Notes: a model not told the origin generated them from the letters alone. DNA of 12,250 bases from Candidatus Roizmanbacteria bacterium CG_4_9_14_0_8_um_filter_34_12 (GCA_002789465.1 PFTH01000230.1:525-12774), one strand, 5' to 3'; counted from the first letter of the stretch, positions 7,056-12,250 are shown. Made by a program: numbers and translations.

Positions 7056-8132
7056 ATGCGGATAATCAGTTGGAACATAAGAAAAGCAACGGAAAAAAGT
7101 TATGCCTGGAAAATTTTAGCTGATTTATGTCCAGATATTGCATTGCTTCAAGAAGTATCAAGTATTCCAAAGAATATTAAAGAGCTATTTGATATTAAAT
7201 TTCATAAGGCTGTTAGTAAAACTGGAAAACCGCAACAGTTTGGTACTGCAATCTTTGTGAAAGGAAAGATTGTTAATGAATTGCCATTATCTTCTAAATA
7301 TGATTGGGTTAATCAGGAACTCAAACATTTTACAGGTAATCTTATTTCTTGTATTGCGAAGCCTACGGGATATCCTGAATTAAATATCATTTCTATTTAT
7401 AGTCCTGCTTGGTCAATAAACATCTCTAAATATCCGAATATTGATATTGCCGCAATAAAATTGAAACAAAATTCAAAGCTTTGGGTTACTGAGATTCTTT
7501 GGTCTGCTTTGAAAAATGCAAATTTAGTAGATTTACCTTGGATTGTAGGAGGTGATTTTAACTGTTCAGAAACCTTTGATTTAACTTTTTCAAGTGGAAA
7601 CCGTGAGATCCTCGATAGAATGAATACGCTAGGTTTAACAGAATGTCTGCGAACATACAACGGCAAATTAACTCCAACGTTTAAAAGTCCGAGGGGTGAT
7701 AAAATAATTCATCAAATAGACCATATGTTTGTATCGGATTCACTTTTTTTAAAATTAAAAAATTGCTCCATAGGAGATGAAACAATTATCTTTAGTAAAT
7801 CAGTTAGTGACCATCTTCCAATAATTGCGGTTTTCAAGAATGTCCAAAACATACGTCCTTATGTAAAAAATTTATTAATTGAAAATTTTGGAGAATTAAT
7901 TAATAGAAATAAGTGGATTTTTGCAAAAACAATGCCCGAGATACCACATTATTACATCGTTAGAGATTCTTTATCTGAAAATGATAAAAAACTATTTGAT
8001 GAATTTAATATGTTTATAAGAAAGAATGGCTATGCAACAAAATTTTATTCTAAACAATACACATATTTTAATATAGGTCGTTATAGATATTGGGTAATAG
8101 AAAATATTTTAAATAGAACCAAACTGAAATGA
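7056..8132 (+). CDS. Endonuclease/exonuclease/phosphatase-fold protein with an extra C-terminal module
   Basis: A 358-residue protein whose first 265 residues are a complete EEP (exonuclease III/DNase I-like) domain. The metal and catalytic positions are all present: N7 in ISWNIR, E33 in LLQEV, D167 and N169 in GGDFN, D222-H223 in the QIDHMF segment, and D252-H253 in SDHLP. Members hydrolyse phosphodiester bonds in DNA, RNA or other phosphate esters; the substrate cannot be told from sequence alone. There is no signal peptide, so it is probably cytoplasmic. Residues about 285-355 form a separate domain (WIFAKTMPEIPHYY, then YTYFNIGRYRYW and ILNRT) that I believe recurs in unrelated proteins as a small C-terminal module, but that is from memory. 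The gene stands alone, divergent from dnaG and followed by the structured segment before hicBA. Function is most likely nucleic-acid processing, perhaps repair or defence. Confidence 0.85.
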   Translation: MRIISWNIRKATEKSYAWKILADLCPDIALLQEVSSIPKNIKELFDIKFHKAVSKTGKPQQFGTAIFVKGKIVNELPLSSKYDWVNQELKHFTGNLISCIAKPTGYPELNIISIYSPAWSINISKYPNIDIAAIKLKQNSKLWVTEILWSALKNANLVDLPWIVGGDFNCSETFDLTFSSGNREILDRMNTLGLTECLRTYNGKLTPTFKSPRGDKIIHQIDHMFVSDSLFLKLKNCSIGDETIIFSKSVSDHLPIIAVFKNVQNIRPYVKNLLIENFGELINRNKWIFAKTMPEIPHYYIVRDSLSENDKKLFDEFNMFIRKNGYATKFYSKQYTYFNIGRYRYWVIENILNRTKLK

Positions 8133-8182
8133 AAAAAAATATAAACACTCAAGTTTACGAAATTAGGTAAGAAGATTATTTT

Positions 8183-8327
8183 TAGGTTACCATAACCGTC
8201 GACCTACGAGGTCGACACTGGCTATGTTTAGCGTTTAGCAACCGGGCAGGCTATTGTCCCTGAAAGGGATTGCCGAAGTTTTGGTAATTATTTGAGGGTA
8301 ACTGAGTTTGACATTGGTAACGTGATT
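8183..8327. repeat. Structured GC-rich intergenic segment, REP-like, upstream of hicBA
   Basis: The segment holds an 8-bp stem with a three-base loop (GTCGACCT 8198-8205, AGGTCGAC 8209-8216), a short TCCCT-GAA-AGGGA hairpin (8257-8269) in a context like the other repeat elements (ATTGTCCC...GGGAT), and possible closing pairs TTACCA (8187-8192) with TGGTAA (8282-8287). Its right end, TTGGTAACGTGATT (8314-8327), differs by one base from the core at 11405-11418. It could be a degraded REP-like insertion or an untranslated structured RNA. Confidence 0.5.
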
Positions 8328-8336
8328 ATTTAAAAT
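8308..8336 (+). promoter_or_regulatory. Strong promoter of hicBA, predicted leaderless start
   Basis: A perfect -35 box TTGACA (8308-8313), an ideal 17-bp spacer and TAAAAT (8331-8336) end 6 bases before the hicB ATG, so transcription should begin at or next to the A of the start codon. GGTAA motifs at 8283, 8297 and 8316 surround or enter the promoter and could be operator half-sites for the autoregulation typical of hicBA systems. Confidence 0.75.
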
Positions 8337-8342
8337 TGGACT

Positions 8343-8618
8343 ATGGAAAAACAATTACTGAACTACCGCATTATCATTGATAAGGAGACCTATCCAGATA
8401 GCTCTCTTGTCTATGTTGCACATTGTCCCACTTTAGGAATTTCTGATTATGGAGATACAGTCGAAGATGTATTAAAAAGTATTAAGGAAGGAATTGAACT
8501 TGCAGTTGAATCTCTTTCAAAAGAAAAACAGGAAGTACCAATAGATAATATTGATGACCAAATCATTACCTCGACGAAAGTTTATGTTTCCTCTCGTTTA
8601 CCGCTTTCATTTACATAA
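8343..8618 (+). CDS. hicB: HicB-family antitoxin
   Basis: A 91-residue protein whose N-terminal 60 residues match the HicB partial RNase H-like fold: YRIIIDKETYPDSSLVYVAH, then CPTLGISDYGDTVEDVLKSI and a helix IKEGIELAVESL. In type II HicBA systems HicB binds HicA, blocks its RNase activity and usually represses its own promoter through a C-terminal DNA-binding part. Here the C-terminus is short (about residues 62-91), with no evident helix-turn-helix, so repression may use a strand-helix fold or be absent. The toxin gene starts 4 bp after its stop, so the order is antitoxin first, the reverse of the E. coli hicAB arrangement. The ATG is fixed by the promoter 6 bases upstream; there is no ribosome binding site. 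Confidence 0.9.
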   Translation: MEKQLLNYRIIIDKETYPDSSLVYVAHCPTLGISDYGDTVEDVLKSIKEGIELAVESLSKEKQEVPIDNIDDQIITSTKVYVSSRLPLSFT

Positions 8619-8622
8619 TTCC

Positions 8623-8838
8623 ATGACTAAATTACCTAGGAATATTAAGGGAAAAGAACTAATAAAAACATTAAATAAACTTGGATTTATCAAAGTTGGA
8701 GCAAAAGGAAGTCATGTGCGGCTTAAACACAAAGATGGTAGGTGGACACAAGTTGCCGTTCACCCAAAACCAATTCCACAAGGAACATTTAAAGCAATTC
8801 TTCGTCAAACAAAGCTCACAATTCAAGAGATTAAGTAA
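8623..8838 (+). CDS. hicA: HicA-family toxin (mRNA interferase)
   Basis: A 71-residue double-stranded-RNA-binding-like toxin. The core features are visible: an opening helix (GKELIKTLNKLGF), the catalytic histidine H31 in GAKGSHVRLKH, the strand WTQVAVHPKPIPQGT and a final helix (FKAILRQTKLTIQEI). HicA cleaves mRNA and arrests growth until HicB is resynthesised. The frame is open upstream to 8551, overlapping hicB, but those 24 residues are not part of the HicA fold, and the ATG at 8623 gives the usual family length. It begins 4 bp after hicB with no ribosome binding site, so translation probably depends on coupling to hicB. All key residues are intact, so it looks active. A terminator follows at 8870. 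Confidence 0.93.
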   Translation: MTKLPRNIKGKELIKTLNKLGFIKVGAKGSHVRLKHKDGRWTQVAVHPKPIPQGTFKAILRQTKLTIQEIK

Positions 8839-8869
8839 CCTTTAATAATTGCTTGATATCTAATCTAGT

Positions 8870-8905
8870 AAGACAGTCCTGTTAAGACTGTCTTTATTTA
8901 TTTTA
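8870..8905 (+). terminator. Intrinsic terminator of hicBA
   Basis: A perfect 9-bp stem, AAGACAGTC (8870-8878) and GACTGTCTT (8886-8894), with a 7-base loop, is followed by the T-rich run TATTTATTTT. A third copy of the arm, AAAGACAG at 8910-8917, can also pair with CTGTCTTT at 8888-8895, giving an alternative hairpin that touches the stop codon of the converging EamA gene. Confidence 0.8.
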
Positions 8906-8917
8906 TTAAAAAGACAG

Positions 8918-9760
8918 CTACCCTATTCTAATTAAAACAGCCCCCATAATAGCCAAAATCACTGCTATTAATTTTATTGCTAAATGTTTTTTCTCTTTAA
9001 GTACCAAATGTTCACCTACTAAAGTAATAATTAAAAACGATTCGATAATCACGAGAACCCGACTAGCTTCGCCAATTGATAAAGCATAATTCATTGCCAA
9101 ATTAGCAAAACCACCCAAAGCACAAGCTAAAAAAACAAATTTTCCATCAGTTTTCGCCAAAGTGACTATTCTATTAATAGAATTAGGCATAATTAAAAGA
9201 TTAATCAACATTGGAATAAGAAAAATAAAGAAAGTTAGACTTTGAGAATTAAAGACTTGAAAAAGATATTTATAAAGAATAATAACAACCGCATAAAAAA
9301 TCGTTGAAGCAAAAACTAAAATCAATCCTTGGACAGACCCGATTTTTTTAGCTTTATTTAATATAATAATTCCTGCTAAAACCGCTAACACAGTTCCAAA
9401 AGTCTTTTGCCAAGTTAATGCTTCTTTTAAAATAATTACTCCTAAAATTAAAATCCATACTAGTCTGAATTTCGTCATTGCTCCACCCACTGACGCTGGA
9501 AGATGATTTGCTGATTTAAAATTAAGCAAGTTCTGTGCAACGATTAACAACCCAACAATCATCATTAATATCCAATATGACCAAGTATGGGCGACTTTGA
9601 AGTTTGTAAGAAAGAAAGGGAAGGCAATCAAAGAACCAACTGCTGAAAAATAAAAAGAAAAAGCCCAGGCATCTTTTTTGTTGCCTTTTAATACATGGCG
9701 GGTAATCAATCCTTGTAAAGTATAAAAAGATCCCGATAATACAGCAAACATTGACCACAT
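8918..9760 (-). CDS. EamA/DMT-superfamily transporter
   Basis: A 280-residue membrane protein made of two EamA repeats of about five helices each. Repeat one ends with a segment from about ASVGGAMTKFRLVW through LGVIILKEALTWQKTFG, and repeat two with the matching EASRVLVIIESFLII through LVGEHLVLKEKKHLAIK; the G-x-x-x-L-K-E pattern in both halves is the family signature. DMT transporters usually export amino acids, metabolites or drugs, or take up nucleotide sugars; the substrate here is unknown. The length is normal and nothing is missing. The start at 9760 lies 9 bases after a perfect TATAAT, so the mRNA has almost no leader. It is divergent from the GNAT gene (70-bp gap) and converges on hicBA. 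Confidence 0.92.
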   Translation of the reverse strand: MWSMFAVLSGSFYTLQGLITRHVLKGNKKDAWAFSFYFSAVGSLIAFPFFLTNFKVAHTWSYWILMMIVGLLIVAQNLLNFKSANHLPASVGGAMTKFRLVWILILGVIILKEALTWQKTFGTVLAVLAGIIILNKAKKIGSVQGLILVFASTIFYAVVIILYKYLFQVFNSQSLTFFIFLIPMLINLLIMPNSINRIVTLAKTDGKFVFLACALGGFANLAMNYALSIGEASRVLVIIESFLIITLVGEHLVLKEKKHLAIKLIAVILAIMGAVLIRIG

Positions 9761-9769
9761 AATAATAAA

Positions 9770-9798
9770 ATTATACCAGGTTTCTTTCCGCCTGTTCA
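9770..9798 (-). promoter_or_regulatory. Predicted promoter of the EamA gene
   Basis: On the minus strand TGAACA (9793-9798), a 17-bp spacer and a perfect TATAAT (9770-9775) lie 9 bases before the ATG. It is back to back with the GNAT promoter, with overlapping upstream regions. Confidence 0.6.
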
Positions 9799-9818
9799 GT
9801 TAATTAGTTAAGTTTTGC

Positions 9819-9824
9819 TATAAT
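9819..9824 (+). promoter_or_regulatory. -10 element of the GNAT gene, leaderless
   Basis: A perfect TATAAT ends 6 bases before the ATG at 9831, so transcription would begin at the start codon. The -35 is weak (TTCAGT at 9795-9800, 18-bp spacing). Confidence 0.55.
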
Positions 9825-9830
9825 CTAAAT

Positions 9831-10292
9831 ATGATTAACATTAGAAAAGCTAAGAAAGATAAGGTAGAAGATCTTCAAGAATTGAATAATGAAGTGATAA
9901 TTGATAATCAGAAATACGATTTTGATTTAGATTTGGGTTGGGCAAAGTCGAATCAGGGAAATAAATATTTCATTAAGTTACTTAATGATCCTAAAATTTG
10001 TTGTCTGATTGCAGAAACAAATAAAATTAAAGTCGGATATATCGTTGCAGCACCTAAAATATTAGCTTATCGTAAAAGCAGACTTATTGAAATTACAAAT
10101 ATGGGAGTAAGAGCAAAGTATCGCTCTATGGGAATTGGAACAATGTTAATTAATGAGTGTTTAAAATGGGCAAAGTTGCAAGGATTTCAAAAAGCCTACG
10201 TGAATTCGTATCTTGACAACCAAATGGCAATAAAGTTTTACAAAAGAAGCGGATTTTCGGAAATTGATGTTAGTCTCGAAAAAAATCTTTAA
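9831..10292 (+). CDS. GNAT-family N-acetyltransferase
   Basis: A 153-residue single-domain acetyltransferase. The acetyl-CoA pyrophosphate-binding loop is R98-S-M-G101-I-G103 (RxxGxG) after the strand IEITNMGV, followed by the helix TMLINECLKWAKLQG. Motif B is VNSYLDNQMAIKFYKRSGF (about 124-142), where N130 and the following helix are typical. The N-terminal half, which sets the acceptor, is not informative; RimI-like protein acetylation, amino-sugar or antibiotic acetylation are all possible. The length is normal. It has its own leaderless promoter and is divergent from the EamA transporter. The stop lies 17 bp from the converging flavin-barrel gene, with a 6-bp stem TAGCTT-TATT-AAGCTA (10297-10312) between and over the two ends. 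Confidence 0.92.
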   Translation: MINIRKAKKDKVEDLQELNNEVIIDNQKYDFDLDLGWAKSNQGNKYFIKLLNDPKICCLIAETNKIKVGYIVAAPKILAYRKSRLIEITNMGVRAKYRSMGIGTMLINECLKWAKLQGFQKAYVNSYLDNQMAIKFYKRSGFSEIDVSLEKNL

Positions 10293-10309
10293 AAGTTAGC
10301 TTTATTAAG

Positions 10310-10802
10310 CTATTCAGAAACAGCAAGCTTTAACTCATTTAAGTTTAGTTCGGTTCTAATATCGATATAATTTCCCTCAATATCACCGTCTCCGTTTATC
10401 CAAACCCGTTCTGGAACAAATTTATATACTCTTCTCGGAAATTTCTTTAAGAATTGAATTACATCTCTTGATTTTCTTTTTTCTCGTTTATATACCTCTT
10501 TTATTCCTAAGAAAATATCCTTGATATTATTAAGTTCGTAGGCTTTTCCCTCAAAATAAACTCCAACACCAGTGCTTGCTGGAACTGTTGAATCGTAAAT
10601 GGTAACAAATACATTTGGATTATTTCTGATATTAACTGAATGTTGATTAAGTTTCCAAGATAGCCAATAAAAATTAAGATTTTTGTCAAAAGCACAATAA
10701 ACAGGACTGTTCCAAGGCTTACCAGAGGGAGTGATTGAAGCAACGTTTATGTATAAAATATTTCTAATTATCTTACTACCCCCCCCTTGTTAAGTTGTCC
10801 AT
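10310..10802 (-). pseudogene. Pyridoxamine-phosphate-oxidase-like flavin split-barrel protein, frameshifted at a G8 tract
   Basis: On the minus strand an open frame from about 10775 to 10310 encodes a split-barrel protein of the PPOX family: VASITPSGKPWNSPVY, then FYWLSWKLNQHSVNIRNNP and VFVTIYDS, the flavin- or F420-binding strands, and a conserved tail RVYKFVPERVW. This frame contains no ATG, GTG or TTG. Upstream, a strong promoter leads to an ATG at 10802, but that frame reads MDNLTRGG and meets TAG at 10778. The two frames meet at eight consecutive G (plus-strand C, 10779-10786). With seven G the product would be one 163-residue protein, MDNLTRGGSKIIRNILYINV onward, of normal family length. 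Everything downstream is undamaged. It may therefore be phase-variable, expressed by slippage, newly inactivated, or a sequencing error. Likely role if expressed: a flavin-dependent oxidoreductase of unknown substrate. Confidence 0.85.
10779..10786 (-). repeat. Homopolymer tract of eight G at codons 6-8 of the flavin-barrel gene
   Basis: Eight consecutive C on the plus strand (G on the coding strand), in very AT-rich surroundings, lie 16 bases after the A of the ATG. Loss of one G, or gain of two, joins the start to the 163-residue frame. Such tracts near the 5' end of a gene are the classical site of slipped-strand phase variation. Confidence 0.9.
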
Positions 10803-10811
10803 ATAGAATAA

Positions 10812-10839
10812 ATTATATTATATCAGATTTTAATATCAA
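10812..10839 (-). promoter_or_regulatory. Strong promoter of the flavin-barrel gene
   Basis: On the minus strand TTGATA (10834-10839), a 16-bp spacer and a perfect TATAAT (10812-10817, overlapped by a second TATAAT at 10817-10822) end 9 bases before the ATG at 10802. The intact promoter argues against an old, decayed pseudogene. Confidence 0.7.
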
Positions 10840-10847
10840 CGAAATTA

Positions 10848-11354
10848 TTAACCATCTTTTCTCGCCTTTTCTAAAACAGATTGAACATATTTAGTTTTTA
10901 GACCGGCATAAACTAATCCAATACCTTTTGATTTTTTAAGCCATATTGGTTTTAATTTGGCGTATTTATTTCTTTCCTTCTGATATTTTCTTAAATAGTC
11001 ACGAAACAAAAACCAATCTTGATAATCCTTACTATTTTTCTGAACAAGATGGATATGAAAATAGCATTTTGAAGACGTAGTTTTATTTTTTAAATACGCC
11101 CACTTTTTTTCTTTAACATTAAATCTATATTTATAACCTAACTGTATTATTTTACTTGCAATTTCTTCAACTTCTTTCTCAAAATTTTCCAAACCAATTA
11201 AAATATCAACAATATTTTTTCCAAATAAACCAGAAACAGCGCTGCTACCAACATGATGAATATCGATGTTCTTCAAAACTGAAGTAATTCGGAGTTTTTC
11301 TTTTTCAAAAAGAAGAGGAAAATCTTTGTTATATAGATGAAGTGTTACTGACAT
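10848..11354 (-). CDS. GrpB-family (UPF0157) nucleotidyltransferase-fold protein
   Basis: A 168-residue protein of the GrpB family, which has the nucleotidyltransferase fold. The signature H34-V-G-S-S-A-V, then GLFGKNIVD with D50, matches the family's HxGSTxVxGL...KPxxDI pattern that carries the G-S and acidic active-site positions. The C-terminal half has KCYFHIHLVQ followed by WFLFRDYLRKY and the YAKLK helix, also typical. The biochemical activity of this family is not established; some members occur fused to dephospho-CoA kinase. The frame extends upstream to a GTG at 11378, but an extended -10 element (TGA-TATACT, 11362-11367) lies in that extension, 7 bases before the ATG at 11354, so I use the latter. 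It reads in the same direction as the flavin-barrel gene, which starts 45 bp after its stop. Confidence 0.9.
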   Translation of the reverse strand: MSVTLHLYNKDFPLLFEKEKLRITSVLKNIDIHHVGSSAVSGLFGKNIVDILIGLENFEKEVEEIASKIIQLGYKYRFNVKEKKWAYLKNKTTSSKCYFHIHLVQKNSKDYQDWFLFRDYLRKYQKERNKYAKLKPIWLKKSKGIGLVYAGLKTKYVQSVLEKARKDG

Positions 11355-11361
11355 AAGGAAA

Positions 11362-11370
11362 AGTATATCA
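11362..11370 (-). promoter_or_regulatory. Extended -10 element of the GrpB-family gene
   Basis: TGA-TATACT on the minus strand, with the hexamer at 11362-11367, 7 bases before ATG 11354. No good -35 is visible, consistent with an extended -10 promoter. It decides the start codon against the upstream GTG. Confidence 0.45.
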
Positions 11371-11394
11371 AACCTCACGAAATTACATTAATGA

Positions 11395-11460
11395 CACATT
11401 CTTGTTGGTAACGGGATTGCTTCGCTACGCCAAGTCAAACTTGGCTTCGCTCGAAATGAC
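11395..11460. repeat. REP-like element, third copy of the repeat core
   Basis: It begins with the 17-base core TGTTGGTAACGGGATTG (11403-11419), identical in inverted orientation to 6899-6915. A 7-bp stem GCCAAGT-CAA-ACTTGGC (11429-11445) follows, flanked by TTCGCT-type arms and ending in CGAAATGAC, the same end motif as the element at 6842. It lies between the divergent GrpB and PilM-like genes. From 11461 to about 11525 I see only AT-rich DNA. Confidence 0.7.
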
Positions 11461-11525
11461 ATTTTTTACTTTAAAAACATTATAAACTTTAATAACTTTA
11501 TGAACTCGTATTTATTTTTCCCTAC

Positions 11526-11565
11526 TTGTTTTCTTATCAGAGGTCTTATATGATTAAAATATAAT
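11526..11565 (+). promoter_or_regulatory. Predicted promoter region of the PilM-like gene
   Basis: TTGTTT (11526-11531), 17 bp, TATGAT (11549-11554) precedes the ATG by 14 bases. A nearer hexamer, TAAAAT (11555-11560), lies 8 bases before the ATG, matching the leaderless spacing seen elsewhere, and TATAAT (11560-11565) is too close to the ATG to serve. Which is used cannot be decided from sequence. Confidence 0.4.
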
Positions 11566-11568
11566 CTT

Positions 11569-12250
11569 ATGCTATATCTTTACCTTGACAACAACGAAAT
11601 TAAGGTTTTTGGATTGAAAAAATCACTGCTGGGACAATATGAAGTGGGTTTTTTTCAAAAAACCTATCAAACCAATCTTCTTGATAGTAAAAACAATGTC
11701 AATGTTGATATTCTCGCCTCAGCAATACGAGAAGCAATTGCACAAATCAGTCCTAATGTAGCTAAAGAAAAAGAAATCACATTAATTCTTAAGCAAGAAT
11801 TTTTTCAATTTTTCCGCACAAACCTTCCGCTTGATATTACAGATAATGCCGTGGGTCAGTTTATCCTTCAAAAAGCGCAAACTACGCTTTCAGAACCAAT
11901 AACAAATTTTAGTTACAACTATTTAATCACTAAAAACGAGGCACAAAAAACCGCACTCTATTATGCAATCAAAAAAAATGTGGTTGGACAATTGAGCCAA
12001 GCATTAAAACTGATTGGACTACAATATCACACAGTAATGCCCGATAGTGTTGCCCAGTGGCAACTTTTTGAAAAAACACTGCGAAAAGATAAACAAGAAC
12101 TGATTCTTTATCTTTCTTATGCAAGAGATAATTTATCCGGATATTTATATGACTCCTCTGGTTTATTAAAAACCGATTACTGGAATATTAAAGCAAACAC
12201 TGAAAAAAATATCGAAACTATTCTTAAAGAAAAAGCCACAGAAATGACCA
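11569..12250 (+). CDS. PilM-like actin-fold protein, incomplete at the right edge
   Basis: A frame of at least 227 residues, open to the window end. It begins MLYLYLDNNEIKVFGLKKSL, a short beta strand with an acidic turn like the phosphate-1 motif of actin-fold proteins. Then come a helix ILASAIREAIAQI, a strand EITLILKQEFFQFFRTNLPL and the segment DITDNAVGQFILQKAQTTL. This order (LPxxxFxR-like strand, then a helix leading to the membrane-partner region, then a YYAIKKNVVGQLSQALKLIG helix) resembles the type IV pilus assembly protein PilM, an FtsA relative that binds ATP and PilN. Motif conservation is weak, so I call it PilM-like only. If right, pilus or secretion genes may follow beyond the window. 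It is divergent from the GrpB gene. Confidence 0.6.
   Translation, partial: MLYLYLDNNEIKVFGLKKSLLGQYEVGFFQKTYQTNLLDSKNNVNVDILASAIREAIAQISPNVAKEKEITLILKQEFFQFFRTNLPLDITDNAVGQFILQKAQTTLSEPITNFSYNYLITKNEAQKTALYYAIKKNVVGQLSQALKLIGLQYHTVMPDSVAQWQLFEKTLRKDKQELILYLSYARDNLSGYLYDSSGLLKTDYWNIKANTEKNIETILKEKATEMT

Noticed and set aside
7397..7666. 89-codon minus-strand frame inside the EEP gene
   Set aside because: Antisense shadow of the catalytic domain; 5710-5892 and 9522-9758 are likewise shadows of dnaG and the EamA gene.
8198..8216. ACGA in a hairpin loop suggesting a guanidine-II (mini-ykkC) riboswitch
   Set aside because: That riboswitch needs two hairpins with ACGR tetraloops; here there is one stem, and the loop is a triloop or pentaloop.
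10507..10743. 78-codon minus-strand frame
   Set aside because: Another frame of the flavin-barrel gene, whose own frame shows clear family motifs.
11355..11378. GTG start for the GrpB-family gene at 11378
   Set aside because: The extra eight residues lie over the extended -10 element, and the ATG at 11354 gives the usual family N-terminus.
1..12250. CRISPR array, tRNA or rRNA gene
   Set aside because: No regularly spaced repeats, and no cloverleaf or conserved rRNA segment was seen on either strand.

Overview
The window is AT-rich bacterial DNA with densely packed genes, almost no recognisable Shine-Dalgarno sequences and GC-richer hairpin repeats between genes. The gene mix (a GT4-GT2-GT39 glycosyltransferase run, dnaG followed by rpoD, HicBA, small orphan enzymes and an incomplete PilM-like actin-fold gene) fits a small-genome Patescibacteria/CPR bacterium, perhaps Microgenomates. 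That placement is an inference from style and memory; no marker tree was possible.

Layout. (1) Positions 1-2706, plus strand: the end of a GT4 glycosyltransferase, a GT2 glycosyltransferase and a GT39-like membrane glycosyltransferase, tightly coupled (2-bp gap, then a 4-bp overlap), probably building a cell-surface glycan. (2) 2734-2841: a 108-bp inverted-repeat element in the convergent gap. (3) 2880-6776, minus strand: dnaG, rpoD, a small XRE regulator and a CPBP-family membrane protease. dnaG and rpoD form the replication/transcription core; the other two follow in the same direction. (4) 6777-7055: a divergent region with a hairpin over the dnaG -10 box and a second repeat element. (5) 7056-8132: an endonuclease/exonuclease/phosphatase-fold protein with an extra C-terminal module. 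(6) 8183-8838: a structured repeat-like segment, then the hicB-hicA toxin-antitoxin pair and a terminator. (7) 8918-10292: a divergent EamA transporter and GNAT acetyltransferase. (8) 10310-10802, minus strand: a pyridoxamine-phosphate-oxidase-like gene that has no usable start codon in its own frame. A run of eight G (minus strand) near its N-terminus puts it out of frame with an excellent promoter and ATG; seven G would restore it. (9) 10848-11354: a GrpB-family protein. (10) 11395-11460: a third repeat element, then from 11569 a PilM-like gene running off the window.

Two points stand out. First, the G8 tract, which makes the 10310-10802 gene either phase-variable, newly broken or mis-sequenced. 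Second, a window-wide start-site grammar: in about ten genes a -10-like hexamer lies only 6-9 bases before the ATG, several with a -35 at 16-17 bp spacing, which predicts leaderless mRNAs. A shared repeat core (TTGGTAACGGGATT or a one-base variant) also occurs three times, once inside the hicBA promoter.
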